From: Lampris incognitus
Taxonomy: Eukaryota > Chordata > Actinopteri > Lampriformes > Lampridae
Assembly: GCF_029633865.1 (NCBI RefSeq)
Contig: NC_079222.1
Location: 33,978,434-34,042,433 of the forward strand
Length of the DNA: 64,000 bases
Direction: 5' to 3'
Shown here one piece after another: positions 49,301-54,315 of this stretch (position 1 is the first letter of the stretch; the number at the start of each line of letters is the position of its first letter). The notes under the pieces are model-generated. The model was not told the origin of the DNA and ran no database searches. It was given only the letters and a program-made list of their open reading frames with translations. Both the position numbers and the translations under genes were made by a program.

Positions 49301-51781
49301 GTCAACCCGGGCCTCAACCGATCCAGTATGGTCTTGTCAACCTGCCTAACGATTTGGCAAAATTTTACGTTGGATGCCTTTCGCTGACACAACCGCTAAC
49401 CAATCCATCCAGCCACTATCCAAACTGCTTATCCTGCTGTCACGGTCGCGGGGATGCTGGAGCCTATCCCAGCAGTCATTGGGCGGCAGGTGGAGAGACA
49501 CCCTGGACAGGCCGCCAGGCCATCACAGGGCCGACACACACACAGATTGCCACCTAGGGACAATTTAGCATGGCTGATTCACCTGACCTACATGTCTTTG
49601 GACTGTGGGGGGAAACCGGAGCACCAGAAGGAAATCCACCCACACACGGGGAGAACATGCAAACCCAGACCCCAAAGGTTGGACTACCTCAGGGTTCGAA
49701 TCCAGGACCTTCTTGCTGTGAGGCGACCGCGCTAACCACTGCACCACCATGCTGCCAACCGCTAACCCTATACACTGTAAAAAATAATCTGCTGATTTAA
49801 TTTTAAAAAGTAAGGCAACGAATTACAAGCCCTTTTCTGAGTAATCTCAACTAGAGTATGAAAAACTCAAATGATCAATGGTCACTTCTCCATAACATGG
49901 GGGCTACCTAAGAGCCACCATAAAGACAGACAAATCTGATATGTGTGTGTGTGTGTGTGTGTATTATGAAGAAGTGATCACTGATCATTTGAGTTTTGCA
50001 CACTTCAGTTGAGATTACTCAGAAAAGGGCTTGTAATAGGTGGCCTTACTTTTTTAAGTTAAACCAGCAGGTTATTTTTTACAGAGTGTGGACGGGGGCA
50101 CAGGCAAAGCGCTGGACGCCATCCCAGTATTCATGGACTCGCGCCCATGCCTGTCGCCTACCTTAGCAAACACAGCAATCGATAAAAACACAAGAAGCTG
50201 GTTTCCGCTGAATAAATGTATAAAGCTTAGTGCTGGGTCATTTATTAATCCTTAATGATAGTTTGAGAATGTTTAGCTGTGGATTCTGGGAAAAACAGAA
50301 CAATAAAATTGTGGATCGTCATTGTACGGTCAAACGTCTTTGCTTTTCAATTGCAGCAGCAGGTGGAGGGCTATAAAAACACGTTTCACACACAATAAAG
50401 CATATTTCGAGGACAAACAACTATTTCTATAGTACTGAGGTTGTATTATCTTATTGCAACAATGACCTGCTATTTAATAGTGCTTACTATAGGGGAAGAC
50501 CCAGGAGCCAGGCGCCTTCAGAGAGGATAAAAGTAGGTAAAGTTTTCAAAGTCTATTGACAATTTTGTATTTATTAACTGCTTTTTTAATTTAGAGATAC
50601 TGTATTAATCCCTGTAGGGAAACTATGCTCTGCATTTAACCCATTTTAGCTGTGTAGCTGGGAGCAGTGGGCAGCCGCCGTGCAGCACCCGGGGACCAAC
50701 TCCAGGTCATCTTGCCATGCCTCGGTCAGGGGCACAGACAGGAGTATTAACCCTAACATGTCTTTTTTGATGGTGGGGGAAACCGGAGCATCCGGAGAAA
50801 ACCCACCCTAGACACGGAGAGAACATGCAAACTCCACACAGAGGACGACCTGGGATGACCCCCAAATTGGACAACCCCGGGGTCCGAACCCATGACCTTC
50901 TGGCTGTGAGGCGGCAGCGCTAACCACTGCACCACAGTTATGTATTTTAATTTTAATTTTTTTCTTTTTCTTTTCCCCCTTTTTCTCCCCAGTTGTACTT
51001 GGCCAATTACCCCACTCTTCCAAGCTGTCCCGGTCGCTGCTCCACCCCCTCTGCCGATCCGGGAAAGGCTGCAGACTACCACATGCCTCCTCCGATACAT
51101 GCGGAGTCGCCAGCTGATTCTTTTCACCAGACAGTGAGGAGTTTCGCCAGGGGGACGTAGCGTGTGGGAGGATGACACTATTCCCCCCAGTTCCCCCCCC
51201 CCCAAACAGGCGCACCGACTGACCAGAGGAGAAGCTAGTTGCAGCGACCAGGACACATACCCACATCCGGCTTCCCACCCGCACACATAGCCAATTGCGT
51301 CAGTAGGGACGTCCGACCAAGCCAGAGGTAACACAGGGATTCGAACCAGCGATCCCCGTGTTGGTAGGCAACGGAATAGACCGCTACGCTACCTGGATGC
51401 CCTCCCACCGTTATGTATGTTGTCTATGTTACCACAATTTCACAAGTTTTATTTCTAAATAAGAATTGGGCATACGGGTGGTATAACAACTAAAATAATG
51501 CATTATGAGCAGCTTGGGGGAAATTGTGAACATCGCCCTCGAAATCAAATTCAGATAAACAGAACACAAGGAGACAACACCTAGACACGCAGGGTGATTA
51601 TAGGATATGTGGGTAATGGTTTTTGATTCATCAGAGGAAGAAGTGGCTGCATTCTTCTTCCTCCGCGATACACGAGACCATCGTCTTACCTTTCTCTGAT
51701 GAATTCTGTCAGTTCCTTGGAGGAGATTTGGCCATGTTTCATGTTGTGATAGAGAACATCGAATCCATTGTTTTTTTCCCC
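13468..51781 (-). CDS. fcho2: FCHO2, F-BAR and mu-homology endocytic adaptor (26 exons, N-terminus missing)
   Basis: Encodes an FCH/F-BAR plus mu-homology domain protein that acts at the plasma membrane as an early clathrin-coated-pit adaptor (family knowledge: binds PI(4,5)P2, AP-2, Eps15, intersectin). Twenty-six coding exons were found by reading the minus strand; all junctions keep phase and the joined length is 2,961 nt, 986 codons plus stop. Diagnostic peptides: [38 protein letters not shown]-type F-BAR helices, [103 protein letters not shown]. These fit FCHO2 better than FCHO1. Compared with human FCHO2 (about 810 residues as I recall) the linker is longer by about 190 residues because of the exons at 25,468 and 24,024. 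The usual first exon (N-terminal about 11 residues) is not in the window as far as I can see. Confidence 0.97.
13505..13750 (-). mobile_element. SINE-3 copy in the last fcho2 intron
   Basis: Carries 'gagcagtgggcagctgcag', 'cccggggaccaactccag' and ends 'gctaaccactgggccactgt', the same blocks as at 50590-50940 and 53380-53770. The end is a tRNA-derived head on the minus strand, here with an internal deletion. Confidence 0.7.
13915..14079 (-). CDS. fcho2: fcho2 exon 26: mu-homology domain
   Basis: 165 nt encoding [40 protein letters not shown] and [14 protein letters not shown](G). Acceptor ...gacttcag, donor gtatgt. Confidence 0.98.
14283..14347 (-). CDS. fcho2: fcho2 exon 25: mu-homology domain
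   Basis: 65 nt encoding (W)[17 protein letters not shown] then SENE(G). Acceptor ...ctatttcag, donor gtacaa, phase 2 to 1. A foldback element with a LINE fragment fills the intron before it. Confidence 0.96.
14385..15430. mobile_element. Foldback DNA element, copy 2
   Basis: Same family as 10041-11395: the left arm has 'cataacgaccgaaaccaacg', the right arm 'gagtgatcaaacgtttctct' and 'gatcaactgattcaac'. Only one or two of the internal motif copies remain. It contains an inserted LINE fragment. Confidence 0.7.
14688..15245 (-). mobile_element. 5'-truncated RTE-type LINE fragment with perfect target duplication
   Basis: Flanked by TACATTACAGTACATTA at 14671-14687 and 15246-15262 (17 bp, identical). 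The 3' end is a TCATC-type repeat at the left. A minus-strand frame (14749-15114) encodes the C-terminus of a LINE polyprotein ([49 protein letters not shown]), then drifts out of frame. Class assigned from recall of fish RTE-like polyproteins. Confidence 0.8.
15483..15682 (-). CDS. fcho2: fcho2 exon 24: mu-homology domain
   Basis: 200 nt encoding [55 protein letters not shown] and [11 protein letters not shown](W). Acceptor ...gtgtgcag, donor gtgaga. Confidence 0.98.
16108..16150 (+). repeat. TG microsatellite
   Basis: About 18 TG repeats, next to a SINE-1 tail. Confidence 0.95.
16160..16622 (-). mobile_element. SINE-1, near full length
   Basis: Runs from a poly-T/'ggattctcccccc' tail through the common body to the tRNA-derived head (box B-like 'attcaaactgg' region, 'ccatcacgctacccggacgc'). 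Lies in intron 23-24 of fcho2. Confidence 0.8.
17104..17236 (-). CDS. fcho2: fcho2 exon 23: mu-homology domain
   Basis: 133 nt encoding (S)[33 protein letters not shown] and [11 protein letters not shown]. Acceptor ...tttatctag, donor gtcagt, phase 2 to 0. Confidence 0.98.
18137..18292 (-). CDS. fcho2: fcho2 exon 22: mu-homology domain
   Basis: 156 nt encoding [40 protein letters not shown] and [11 protein letters not shown]. Acceptor ...gtccacag, donor gtaagg. Confidence 0.98.
18425..18648 (-). repeat. Repeat family B copy
   Basis: Inverse complement of the block at 1441-1752: 'gcagaccggcagttccgg', repeated 'tagtttggatat', and 'caaataaagtcgtcctgatt'. Confidence 0.65.
18660..19095 (-). mobile_element. 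SINE-1, near full length
   Basis: Poly-T tail at 18665-18690, common body, and head ending 'ccacactacccggacgc'. The flanks TTAGCTCAAG (left) and TTAGCTCACAAG (right) look like a target duplication with a 2-nt difference. Confidence 0.85.
19169..20150. mobile_element. Non-autonomous hAT-type element
   Basis: Begins TAGAGTCCTGCACGGGT and ends ACCCGATGCAGGACTCTA, an inverted repeat. The flanks ATGTAGAG (19161-19168) and ATGTGGTG (20151-20158) match at 6 of 8 positions, a decayed 8-bp duplication as in hAT. Both ends are filled with degenerate ACCCG-type repeats, probably subterminal transposase-binding sequence. No transposase domain recognised. In intron 21-22 of fcho2. Confidence 0.75.
20886..20997 (-). 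CDS. fcho2: fcho2 exon 21: start of mu-homology domain
   Basis: 112 nt encoding [20 protein letters not shown] then [16 protein letters not shown]. Begins the mu-homology domain. Acceptor ...tattcttag, donor gtgagt, phase 1 to 2. Confidence 0.98.
21268..21711 (-). mobile_element. SINE-1, full length with perfect target duplication
   Basis: The duplication CAAGTGCTGCATC occurs at 21255-21267 and 21712-21724. In sense orientation the element starts with a tRNA-derived head having A-box-like 'ggcggtctattcc' and B-box-like 'cagttcgaatccccgtg' sequence, then the unique body, and ends in A-rich tail DNA. This is the best reference copy of the family here. In intron 20-21. Confidence 0.9.
22726..22855 (-). 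CDS. fcho2: fcho2 exon 20: proline/serine linker
   Basis: 130 nt encoding [39 protein letters not shown] and TPTV(G). Acceptor ...caattag, donor gtaagg, phase 0 to 1. Confidence 0.97.
22930..23318 (-). mobile_element. SINE-2 (tRNA-derived), near full length
   Basis: Sense orientation: tRNA-like head 'gcagtggttagcgcag' and 'gggttcgagccccgggg', the widespread fish body 'tttgcatgttctccccgtg' / 'ccaaagacatgtaggtcag', and tail 'aggataagcagtttggata'. Other copies at 47268, 49398, 54130 and 61500. In intron 19-20. Confidence 0.85.
23397..23512 (-). CDS. fcho2: fcho2 exon 19: proline-rich linker
   Basis: 116 nt encoding (V)[32 protein letters not shown] and TGINEI. The VPPPRPxSRPKL and GKLxGINEI motifs are characteristic of FCHO2. 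Acceptor ...gtgtatag, donor gtgagt, phase 1 to 0. Confidence 0.97.
24024..24512 (-). CDS. fcho2: fcho2 exon 18: 489-nt linker exon with AP-2-binding motifs
   Basis: 489 nt, phase 1 to 1, adding 163 residues of disordered Ser/Pro-rich sequence. It contains DPF (24406-24414, in [14 protein letters not shown]) and the overlapping WIAF and FNDNF (24235-24258, in [15 protein letters not shown]), matching the DPF, WxxF and FxDxF classes that bind the AP-2 alpha appendage. Acceptor ...gcctcttcag; donor gtaaca chosen because it alone gives phase 1 into exon 19 ([13 protein letters not shown]). The frame stays open past the donor to about 23,878, so the donor choice rests on phase. Confidence 0.85.
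24655..25092 (-). mobile_element. SINE-1, near full length
   Basis: Tail at 24660 ('ttttctccctttttcctccc'), common body, head ending 'ccgctacgctacccggacgc' with a B-box-like 'ggattcgaaccgg'. In intron 17-18. Confidence 0.85.
25468..25551 (-). CDS. fcho2: fcho2 exon 17: extra symmetric linker exon
   Basis: 84 nt, phase 1 to 1, encoding (D)[16 protein letters not shown] then [11 protein letters not shown]. Acceptor ...ccttgtcag, donor gtaaaa. Good splice sites and an open frame support it. I do not recall it in the human protein, so it may be a fish-retained or alternatively used cassette. Confidence 0.75.
25552..27148 (-). other. fcho2: fcho2 intron 16, no further feature
   Basis: AT-rich. 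Contains a GA microsatellite at 26394-26420 and CAAA repeats near 26140. A few open frames show no domain. No exon with matching phase and splice sites was found. Confidence 0.5.
27149..27231 (-). CDS. fcho2: fcho2 exon 16: linker with DPF motif
   Basis: 83 nt encoding [18 protein letters not shown] then SSSSMSSST. The DPF (27195-27203) fits the AP-2 appendage motif class. Equivalent to the SDLLAWDPLFGP and Ser-rich stretch of human FCHO2. Acceptor ...tccagcag, donor gtgagc, phase 2 to 1. Confidence 0.93.
27350..27392 (-). CDS. fcho2: fcho2 exon 15: linker
   Basis: 43 nt encoding (S)[13 protein letters not shown](E). Acceptor ...caccgtag, donor gtaagt, phase 1 to 2. Corresponds to NEELTKSKPSAPPNE of the family. 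Confidence 0.93.
27995..28065. repeat. Cluster of overlapping palindromes
   Basis: Repeated units of 'ggtataccat' / 'taccatggta' make several nested inverted repeats able to form a hairpin on either strand. Confidence 0.8.
28981..29036 (+). repeat. CA microsatellite (UG repeat in fcho2 RNA)
   Basis: Interrupted CA/CG-CA run. In the fcho2 transcript it reads as a UG repeat 27-82 nt downstream of the donor of the 25-nt exon 14. Confidence 0.95.
29063..29087 (-). CDS. fcho2: fcho2 exon 14: 25-nt microexon
   Basis: 25 nt encoding GQMRRNQS, equivalent to the VQMNRNLS stretch of FCHO2. Acceptor ...gtttgcag, donor gtgagt, phase 0 to 1. A long UG repeat lies 27-82 nt downstream of the donor in the transcript. 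Confidence 0.92.
30055..30105 (+). repeat. CA microsatellite
   Basis: Interrupted CA/GCA run in intron 13. It creates the spurious His-Thr and Val-Cys frames on either strand. Confidence 0.95.
30915..31145. repeat. 27-bp minisatellite, about 8 units
   Basis: Unit reads 'atgcacaagctgtgtatgtg' followed by 'tgcaaat' with small changes. Because 27 is a multiple of three, several frames on both strands stay open as nonapeptide repeats; I see no sign that any is translated. Lies in intron 13. Confidence 0.85.
31816..31991 (-). CDS. fcho2: fcho2 exon 13: acidic and Ser-rich linker
   Basis: 176 nt encoding (D)[51 protein letters not shown] and ILSPSTS. The Ser/Asp/Glu run resembles casein-kinase-2 sites (inference). 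Donor gtaggg; entered by the AC acceptor of the minor-class intron. Confidence 0.97.
31992..32217 (-). other. fcho2: U12-type AT-AC intron of fcho2
   Basis: In the transcript the intron begins ATATCCTC and ends ...TGTGCAC, with TTTCTTTAACTCCC placing the branch adenosine about 13 nt before the AC. These fit the minor-spliceosome consensus (ATATCCTTY donor, TTCCTTAAC branch, 10-16 nt spacing). Only this AT-AC choice gives [16 protein letters not shown] across the junction, as expected for FCHO2; GT-AG alternatives break the frame or create a stop. Confidence 0.9.
32218..32275 (-). CDS. fcho2: fcho2 exon 12, followed by a U12-type intron
   Basis: 58 nt encoding [19 protein letters not shown] plus one base. 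PxVDEEGFxIRP is the conserved FCHO linker motif. Acceptor ...ttttccag. The donor is not GT: the next bases are ATATCCTC, a U12 AT-AC donor. Confidence 0.95.
33088..33710. mobile_element. Non-autonomous hAT element with perfect 8-bp duplication
   Basis: Ends CACAGCCGGCCCAAGG and CCTTGGGCCGGCTCTG are inverted repeats with one mismatch. AGAATATT flanks both sides (33080-33087, 33711-33718). The 623-bp interior shows no transposase. In intron 11. Confidence 0.85.
33725..34470. mobile_element. Possible further DNA element
   Basis: 'cagtgtcatgatataccggt' near the left and 'gatcat...gacatcatgacagcc' near the right look like weak inverted ends around 'ataatatcg'-type sequence. No clear target duplication, so class and limits are uncertain. 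It includes a 'ctggctagctagccag' palindrome at about 33,923-33,960. Confidence 0.35.
34525..34549 (-). CDS. fcho2: fcho2 exon 11: 25-nt microexon
   Basis: 25 nt encoding (M)ESAEVEAA, an acidic stretch. Acceptor ...tttttccag, donor gtgagt; phase 2 to 0. Its length is not a multiple of three, so skipping it would shift the frame. Confidence 0.88.
34674..34743 (-). CDS. fcho2: fcho2 exon 10: polybasic linker segment
   Basis: 70 nt encoding [20 protein letters not shown] then DS(M). A cluster of eight or nine Lys/Arg residues, equivalent to the [12 protein letters not shown] stretch of the family, probably adds membrane or AP-2 contact (inference). Acceptor ...gttgcaag, donor gtaagt. Confidence 0.95.
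35017..35061 (-). CDS. fcho2: fcho2 exon 9: linker start
   Basis: 45 nt encoding (G)[14 protein letters not shown](G), aligned with the vertebrate segment that follows the F-BAR. Acceptor ...ctcattag, donor gtaaga, phase 1 to 1. Confidence 0.93.
35062..38909 (-). other. fcho2: fcho2 intron 8
   Basis: 3.8 kb without a recognised exon. Holds a large simple-repeat block (36330-36800), homopolymer runs at 37438-37455, 37640-37655 and 37784-37797, and GT repeats near 38410-38510. A plus-strand open frame of 203 codons at 37878-38489 ends in translated GT repeat; it has no domain I recognise. Confidence 0.6.
36330..36805 (+). repeat. TG/GAGA compound simple repeat
   Basis: Alternating TG and GA tracts, with a block of repeated units such as 'gacagtgtgtgtttgtgtga' occurring twice (about 36495 and 36633). 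Long frames of Ser-Leu or Cys-Val repeats here are artefacts. Confidence 0.95.
38910..39006 (-). CDS. fcho2: fcho2 exon 8: end of F-BAR
   Basis: 97 nt encoding [20 protein letters not shown] then [12 protein letters not shown]. The [11 protein letters not shown] stretch marks the end of the F-BAR in FCHO2. Acceptor ...tttccag, donor gtaagc, phase 0 to 1. Confidence 0.97.
39195..39550 (-). mobile_element. SINE-1 copy, diverged
   Basis: Common SINE-1 body with a 30-bp deletion where other copies have 'agaggaggcgctagtgcagc'. The head 'gtaacacgggggattcgaac' is present; the extreme end is lost. In intron 7. Confidence 0.8.
40550..40635 (+). repeat. TCCA-type simple repeat
   Basis: Two 'ccatccatcca' clusters separated by a duplicated 'aaaatcagataac' segment. 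Confidence 0.85.
40700..41055 (-). mobile_element. SINE-1 copy, head truncated
   Basis: Tail from 40707 and common body through 'ggacgcccgaccaggccgga'; the tRNA-derived head is missing. In intron 7. Confidence 0.8.
41640..41950. repeat. Tandem GACTCGAGTCCAAGTCACGTG-type minisatellite
   Basis: About 18 loosely repeated units of 15-17 bp such as 'actcgagtccaagtcacgtg', each containing CACGTG or CTCGAG palindromes. Resembles the interior of the element at 10820-11282. Confidence 0.8.
43257..43345 (+). repeat. GT microsatellite beside an fcho2 donor site
   Basis: Uninterrupted GT repeat of about 44 units. In the fcho2 RNA it is a CA run starting within 10 nt of the exon 7 donor. Confidence 0.97.
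43352..43450 (-). CDS. fcho2: fcho2 exon 7: F-BAR helix
   Basis: 99 nt encoding [20 protein letters not shown] then [13 protein letters not shown]. Acceptor ...tgtctcag, donor gtgagt. In the transcript a run of about 44 CA dinucleotides starts 6-7 nt after the exon, directly behind the donor; CA runs are hnRNP L sites and may influence this splice. Confidence 0.97.
44645..44749 (-). CDS. fcho2: fcho2 exon 6: F-BAR helix
   Basis: 105 nt encoding [19 protein letters not shown] then [16 protein letters not shown]. Symmetric phase 0 exon, acceptor ...tttacag, donor gtatgg. Confidence 0.97.
44964..45116 (-). CDS. fcho2: fcho2 exon 5: F-BAR coiled coil
   Basis: 153 nt, 51 codons, from [16 protein letters not shown] through [20 protein letters not shown] to [12 protein letters not shown]. 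Charged helical sequence. Acceptor ...ttacaag, donor gtggga (weaker than its neighbours); phase 0 to 0. Confidence 0.98.
45215..45640 (+). mobile_element. SINE-1, first of a tandem pair
   Basis: Head 'ttggtggcgtggcagtctat' with B-box-like 'taggttcgaatccctgtg', then body and end 'ggatacaattggggagaaag'. In intron 4. Confidence 0.85.
45641..46062 (+). mobile_element. SINE-1, second of a tandem pair
   Basis: Starts directly after the first copy with 'catctgggtagcgtagtagt', B-box-like 'cggttcaaatccctgtg', and ends in an A/G-rich tail. Same orientation as its neighbour, so it either inserted at the tail or arose by duplication. Confidence 0.85.
46910..47051 (-). CDS. fcho2: fcho2 exon 4: F-BAR core helix
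   Basis: 142 nt encoding [37 protein letters not shown] and [10 protein letters not shown]. The most conserved FCHO segment, part of the antiparallel F-BAR dimer. Acceptor ...ttcccag, donor gtagag. Confidence 0.98.
47150..47224 (-). CDS. fcho2: fcho2 exon 3: F-BAR
   Basis: 75 nt encoding (R)[19 protein letters not shown] then NFSQLG. Acceptor ...ctcaag, donor gtaagt; phases 2 in and 2 out. Intron 2 (47,225-51,689) holds several SINEs and MITEs. Confidence 0.97.
47268..47628 (-). mobile_element. SINE-2, near full length
   Basis: Body 'ggcaggcggggagacaccct', 'tttggactgtgggaggaaac', head 'gcgctaaccactgcgccacc'. Sits 40 nt from the acceptor of exon 3, in intron 2. Confidence 0.85.
48814..49252. 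mobile_element. MITE with about 55-bp inverted repeats, next to a LINE tail
   Basis: 'aagtaaggaaatgtgtgctt' (48,889) is inverted at 49,225-49,247, and the arms include 'tttctttgttgtaacaatgc'. Just before the left arm 'ggtcgccacagcggatta' matches the 3' end of the RTE-type LINE at 59,390, so the element may sit in or next to a LINE tail. Confidence 0.65.
49398..49760 (-). mobile_element. SINE-2, near full length
   Basis: Same body as at 47268 with a one-block deletion of the 'gacgacctgggacgacc' segment; head 'gctaaccactgcaccaccat'. Confidence 0.85.
49773..50089. mobile_element. Palindromic MITE
   Basis: Left end CACTGTAAAAAATAATCTGC is inverted at the right as GCAGGTTATTTTTTACAGAG; the inner arms share 'ttacaagcccttttctgag'. 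A TG run lies at the loop (49,942-49,962). No coding sequence. Confidence 0.8.
50590..50940 (-). mobile_element. SINE-3, near full length
   Basis: Contains 'gagcagtgggcagccgccgt', 'cggggaccaactccaggtca', the SINE-2-like block 'gaacatgcaaactccacaca' and a tRNA-like head ending 'gcgctaaccactgcaccac'. Confidence 0.8.
50941..51410 (-). mobile_element. SINE-1 abutting SINE-3
   Basis: Begins with a T-rich tail exactly where the SINE-3 head ends. Full body, B-box-like 'ggattcgaaccagcgatccc', end 'gctacgctacctggatgcc'. Confidence 0.85.
51690..51781 (-). CDS. fcho2: fcho2 exon 2: start of F-BAR domain
   Basis: Encodes [17 protein letters not shown] then [13 protein letters not shown], the beginning of the F-BAR helical bundle. 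Acceptor ...gaatgcag, phase 0; donor gtaaga, phase 2. It matches vertebrate FCHO2 after the residues ENFW of the usual exon 1. Confidence 0.96.
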
Positions 51782-51920
51782 CTGCATTCCCGAGGAAAAC
51801 AGAAAGACAGTATGAACAGATCAGTCACGAGGGCAGGCGGTAGTTCCATCAACAACAAAAAAAAAAGACAAAAGAAAAAGACAAAAGTAAAGAACACTTC
51901 ATTTAAGCACCCTACTTTAC

Positions 51921-52016
51921 CATGAACACCCTCTCCACTAGAAGATTTCTGACAGTTTGCACGGTTGCCAGCTGCATCTGAAGCAGCTTTTGGTCCACCA
52001 TGGTCATCCTGGCCAT
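51921..52016 (-). CDS. fcho2: Candidate alternative first coding exon of fcho2
   Basis: The minus strand has ATG at 52016 with an in-frame TGA 21 nt upstream, then 32 open codons (MARMTMVDQKLLQMQLATVQ, then TVRNLLVERVFM) ending at a good donor gtaaag. The 139-nt intron to exon 2 has a pyrimidine-rich 3' end. Both junctions are phase 0, so the peptide would join directly to [12 protein letters not shown], replacing the usual N-terminus. I do not recognise the peptide. Chance openness over 32 codons is not negligible, so this is a candidate only. Confidence 0.35.
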
Positions 52017-52150
52017 AGTCTTGACTTGATATGCTCAGCACCGTTCTACGATGACCTGACTTCTAACAGATAATGTCCACAACGGCTACACCGCCGACTG
52101 TCTGTCGACAGCAACCGAGTCCCTGTAACGATATCTGCTTCTTGCACCGG
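52017..52150 (-). promoter_or_regulatory. Possible promoter or 5' UTR of the alternative first exon
   Basis: A short stretch with several CpG dinucleotides (for example near 52080-52110 and 52145) in otherwise AT-rich DNA, directly upstream of the candidate ATG. No TATA box is evident. Inference only. Confidence 0.2.
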
Positions 52151-53379
52151 TGGATTAAAAATGCATATGCTACCACTAAATAATTCAGATGAAATGAACA
52201 TGTTTAGCTGAATCCCTTGAAAGTTCAGACATTATGAAAAACAAAAAAAACCTAATTTGACAACAATACGCGACTACATCTGTTTATTTTACTGCAAAAA
52301 AAAAAAAGTCAAAAAGCGGTGCATGGTACTTAACACTGTAAAGAGAAAGTACAATGTACTTCCAATATTGGAACGATGAGGATACAAGCCCATTCTCTCC
52401 CTCTCACTTCCTCTCTGATCACGGTGCAACATATTCCAATATTGTGCAATAATAGCCGGTGAAGAGTTAATGTGTCCTATTGTGCAAGCCTACTCTTGAT
52501 CCATTCGTATGTCAAAGGCCAACCCTTTATGTTCAGTGATGCCCTGGAGAAAAACAAATTCTCAAAAGCACAAAATGCACACACAATGAGGAACGCCTTT
52601 CGCTTATTGACCTTAACACCAACCTGGGAGTTGGATTCAGTGTGCCGGTTGTGGTTCACCAGCTGATACTCAATACAAACCCCAATCTGTGGTTCAGTAA
52701 CTAAGTACTTGTTGCTGCTGTGCAGTTTGAAGTATTGGCAATATGGGGTTAACTTTATTTTACCCTCCATATGCACATGAAATAAAGGTGAGGAAATCTG
52801 TGACAGATTAAAGGGCTGAGCTTGCTCAAACCAGGTTATGTCAACAAAGCAAACAGAGTGAAAGGAAAGCACCCTTGTACGCAATACATTTTATTGACCT
52901 ATATACAATATTTTCCTCAAATGAGCCGACCAGCGAGATACACGTCCTGTTAGAAAGAGAGCAATCTAATCCGAGCCTCAACCTTGTGGACATTTGATGT
53001 TGTTGCCTGCAATATTTAAGTCCTAATGACCCATATGTATTGGTTATAGAGTGCAGTTTCTGCAGCCTACAAAACAGCACTGCAATAATCACAAGAAACA
53101 TATGAGGCAAGAAACATAAACACAACTGGCCAGCAAAACAACACAGCAGGAGTATGAGAGAAAGCATAACTCCAAACAGAGCTGAGAAGCATAAAGCGGA
53201 AACTCCATCACATTAAATCGCTACGCTCATGAGGGAGACCTGCAACATCAAAGTGTGCACAAACACAGGAAAAATGTTTGAGGCATTTTTACTTTCTCCC
53301 CAGGTTATAGGATGCCAGATGCCAGAGTTCCTAACAAGCACAACAGAAACTATTTGAAAGAAGAAAAAAATAATAAAGC
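52151..53379. other. DNA upstream of fcho2 exon 2, nothing recognised
   Basis: AT-rich. I searched the minus strand for the usual FCHO2 exon 1 (ENFW followed by a GT donor) here and up to 64 kb and did not find it. Confidence 0.5.
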
Positions 53380-53770
53380 CACTTTATTTTGTCATTGTAC
53401 GGGTTATAATGAATTTCTCTGCATTTAACCCATTTAATTTTAATATAATATAACTTTAATTTACTTTTGTTCTCTGCATTTAACCCATGCTATTGTAGAG
53501 GAGCAGTGGGCAGCTGCAGTGCCCGGGGACCAACTCCAGTTCTTCTTTCCATTGCCTTGCTCAGGGGCACAGGCAGGAAGTATTAACCCTAACACGCACG
53601 TCTTTTTGACGGTGGGAGGAAACCGGAGCAGCCAGAGGAAACCCACGCAGAAACGGGGAGAACATGTAAACTCCCCACAGAAAGGACCAGGGACGGCCTG
53701 GGGTTCGAACCCAGGGACTTCTTGCTGTGAGGCAACAGTGCTAACCACTGGGCCAACGTGCTGCCATCTG
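53380..53770 (-). mobile_element. SINE-3, near full length
   Basis: Tail 'aaagccactttattttgtca', 'agcagtgggcagctgcagtg', 'ttgacggtgggaggaaacc' and head 'gctaaccactgggccaacgt'. Confidence 0.8.
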
Positions 53771-54129
53771 CATCCCAGAAGAGCTGCAACCTAGCAGAGC
53801 GATAGCAAAGATCAAGATAAAGGGTTACCCCGCGTAAAACCAAAACGGTCTGGGTTTAAAGATAAACCATAAATTGCTCATTGGTCTTTGAGCTTGTTTG
53901 AGACTGTGTGACTGCAGTGAAACACCAGTGAGAAGTGACGCCACACAATGCCAGTTACTCAAACCCCTTATTCTGAGGACTCATTGACAGTGTGTCTCGT
54001 AAGGGCTGATTAATATTTCAACCGCATCTCGTGAAACTCTTACGCACTTGCTATGTGGACTAAGACCAAGTAGTTATACTCTCCACCCATATCCCAATAA
54101 AAGACATGTTGATCGGGTGGGAAACTAAC

Positions 54130-54315
54130 ATAAATGTTTTAGTTATCCATTCATCCATCCATCCATCCATCCATCCATCCATCCATCCATCCATCCATCC
54201 ATCCATCCATCCATTATCGTACTCAGGGTCGCGGCCTCGCGGGGATGCTGCAGCCTATCCCAGCAGCCATTGGGCGGCAGACGGGGAGACACAACGGACA
54301 GGCCGCCATTTTTTT
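54130..54315 (-). mobile_element. SINE-2 3' fragment with CCAT repeat tail
   Basis: About 17 'atcc' units (54,147-54,215) followed by 'cgcggggatgctgcagccta' and 'gggagacacaacggacaggc', then it stops at 54,310. A second shorter fragment is at about 54,800-54,865. Confidence 0.75.

Noticed and set aside
13468..51781. Assigning the gene to FCHO1 instead of FCHO2
   Set aside because: Segments such as [51 protein letters not shown] and the end GRYMADC match FCHO2 as I know it; FCHO1 differs at these places. The longer linker alone is not enough to change the call.
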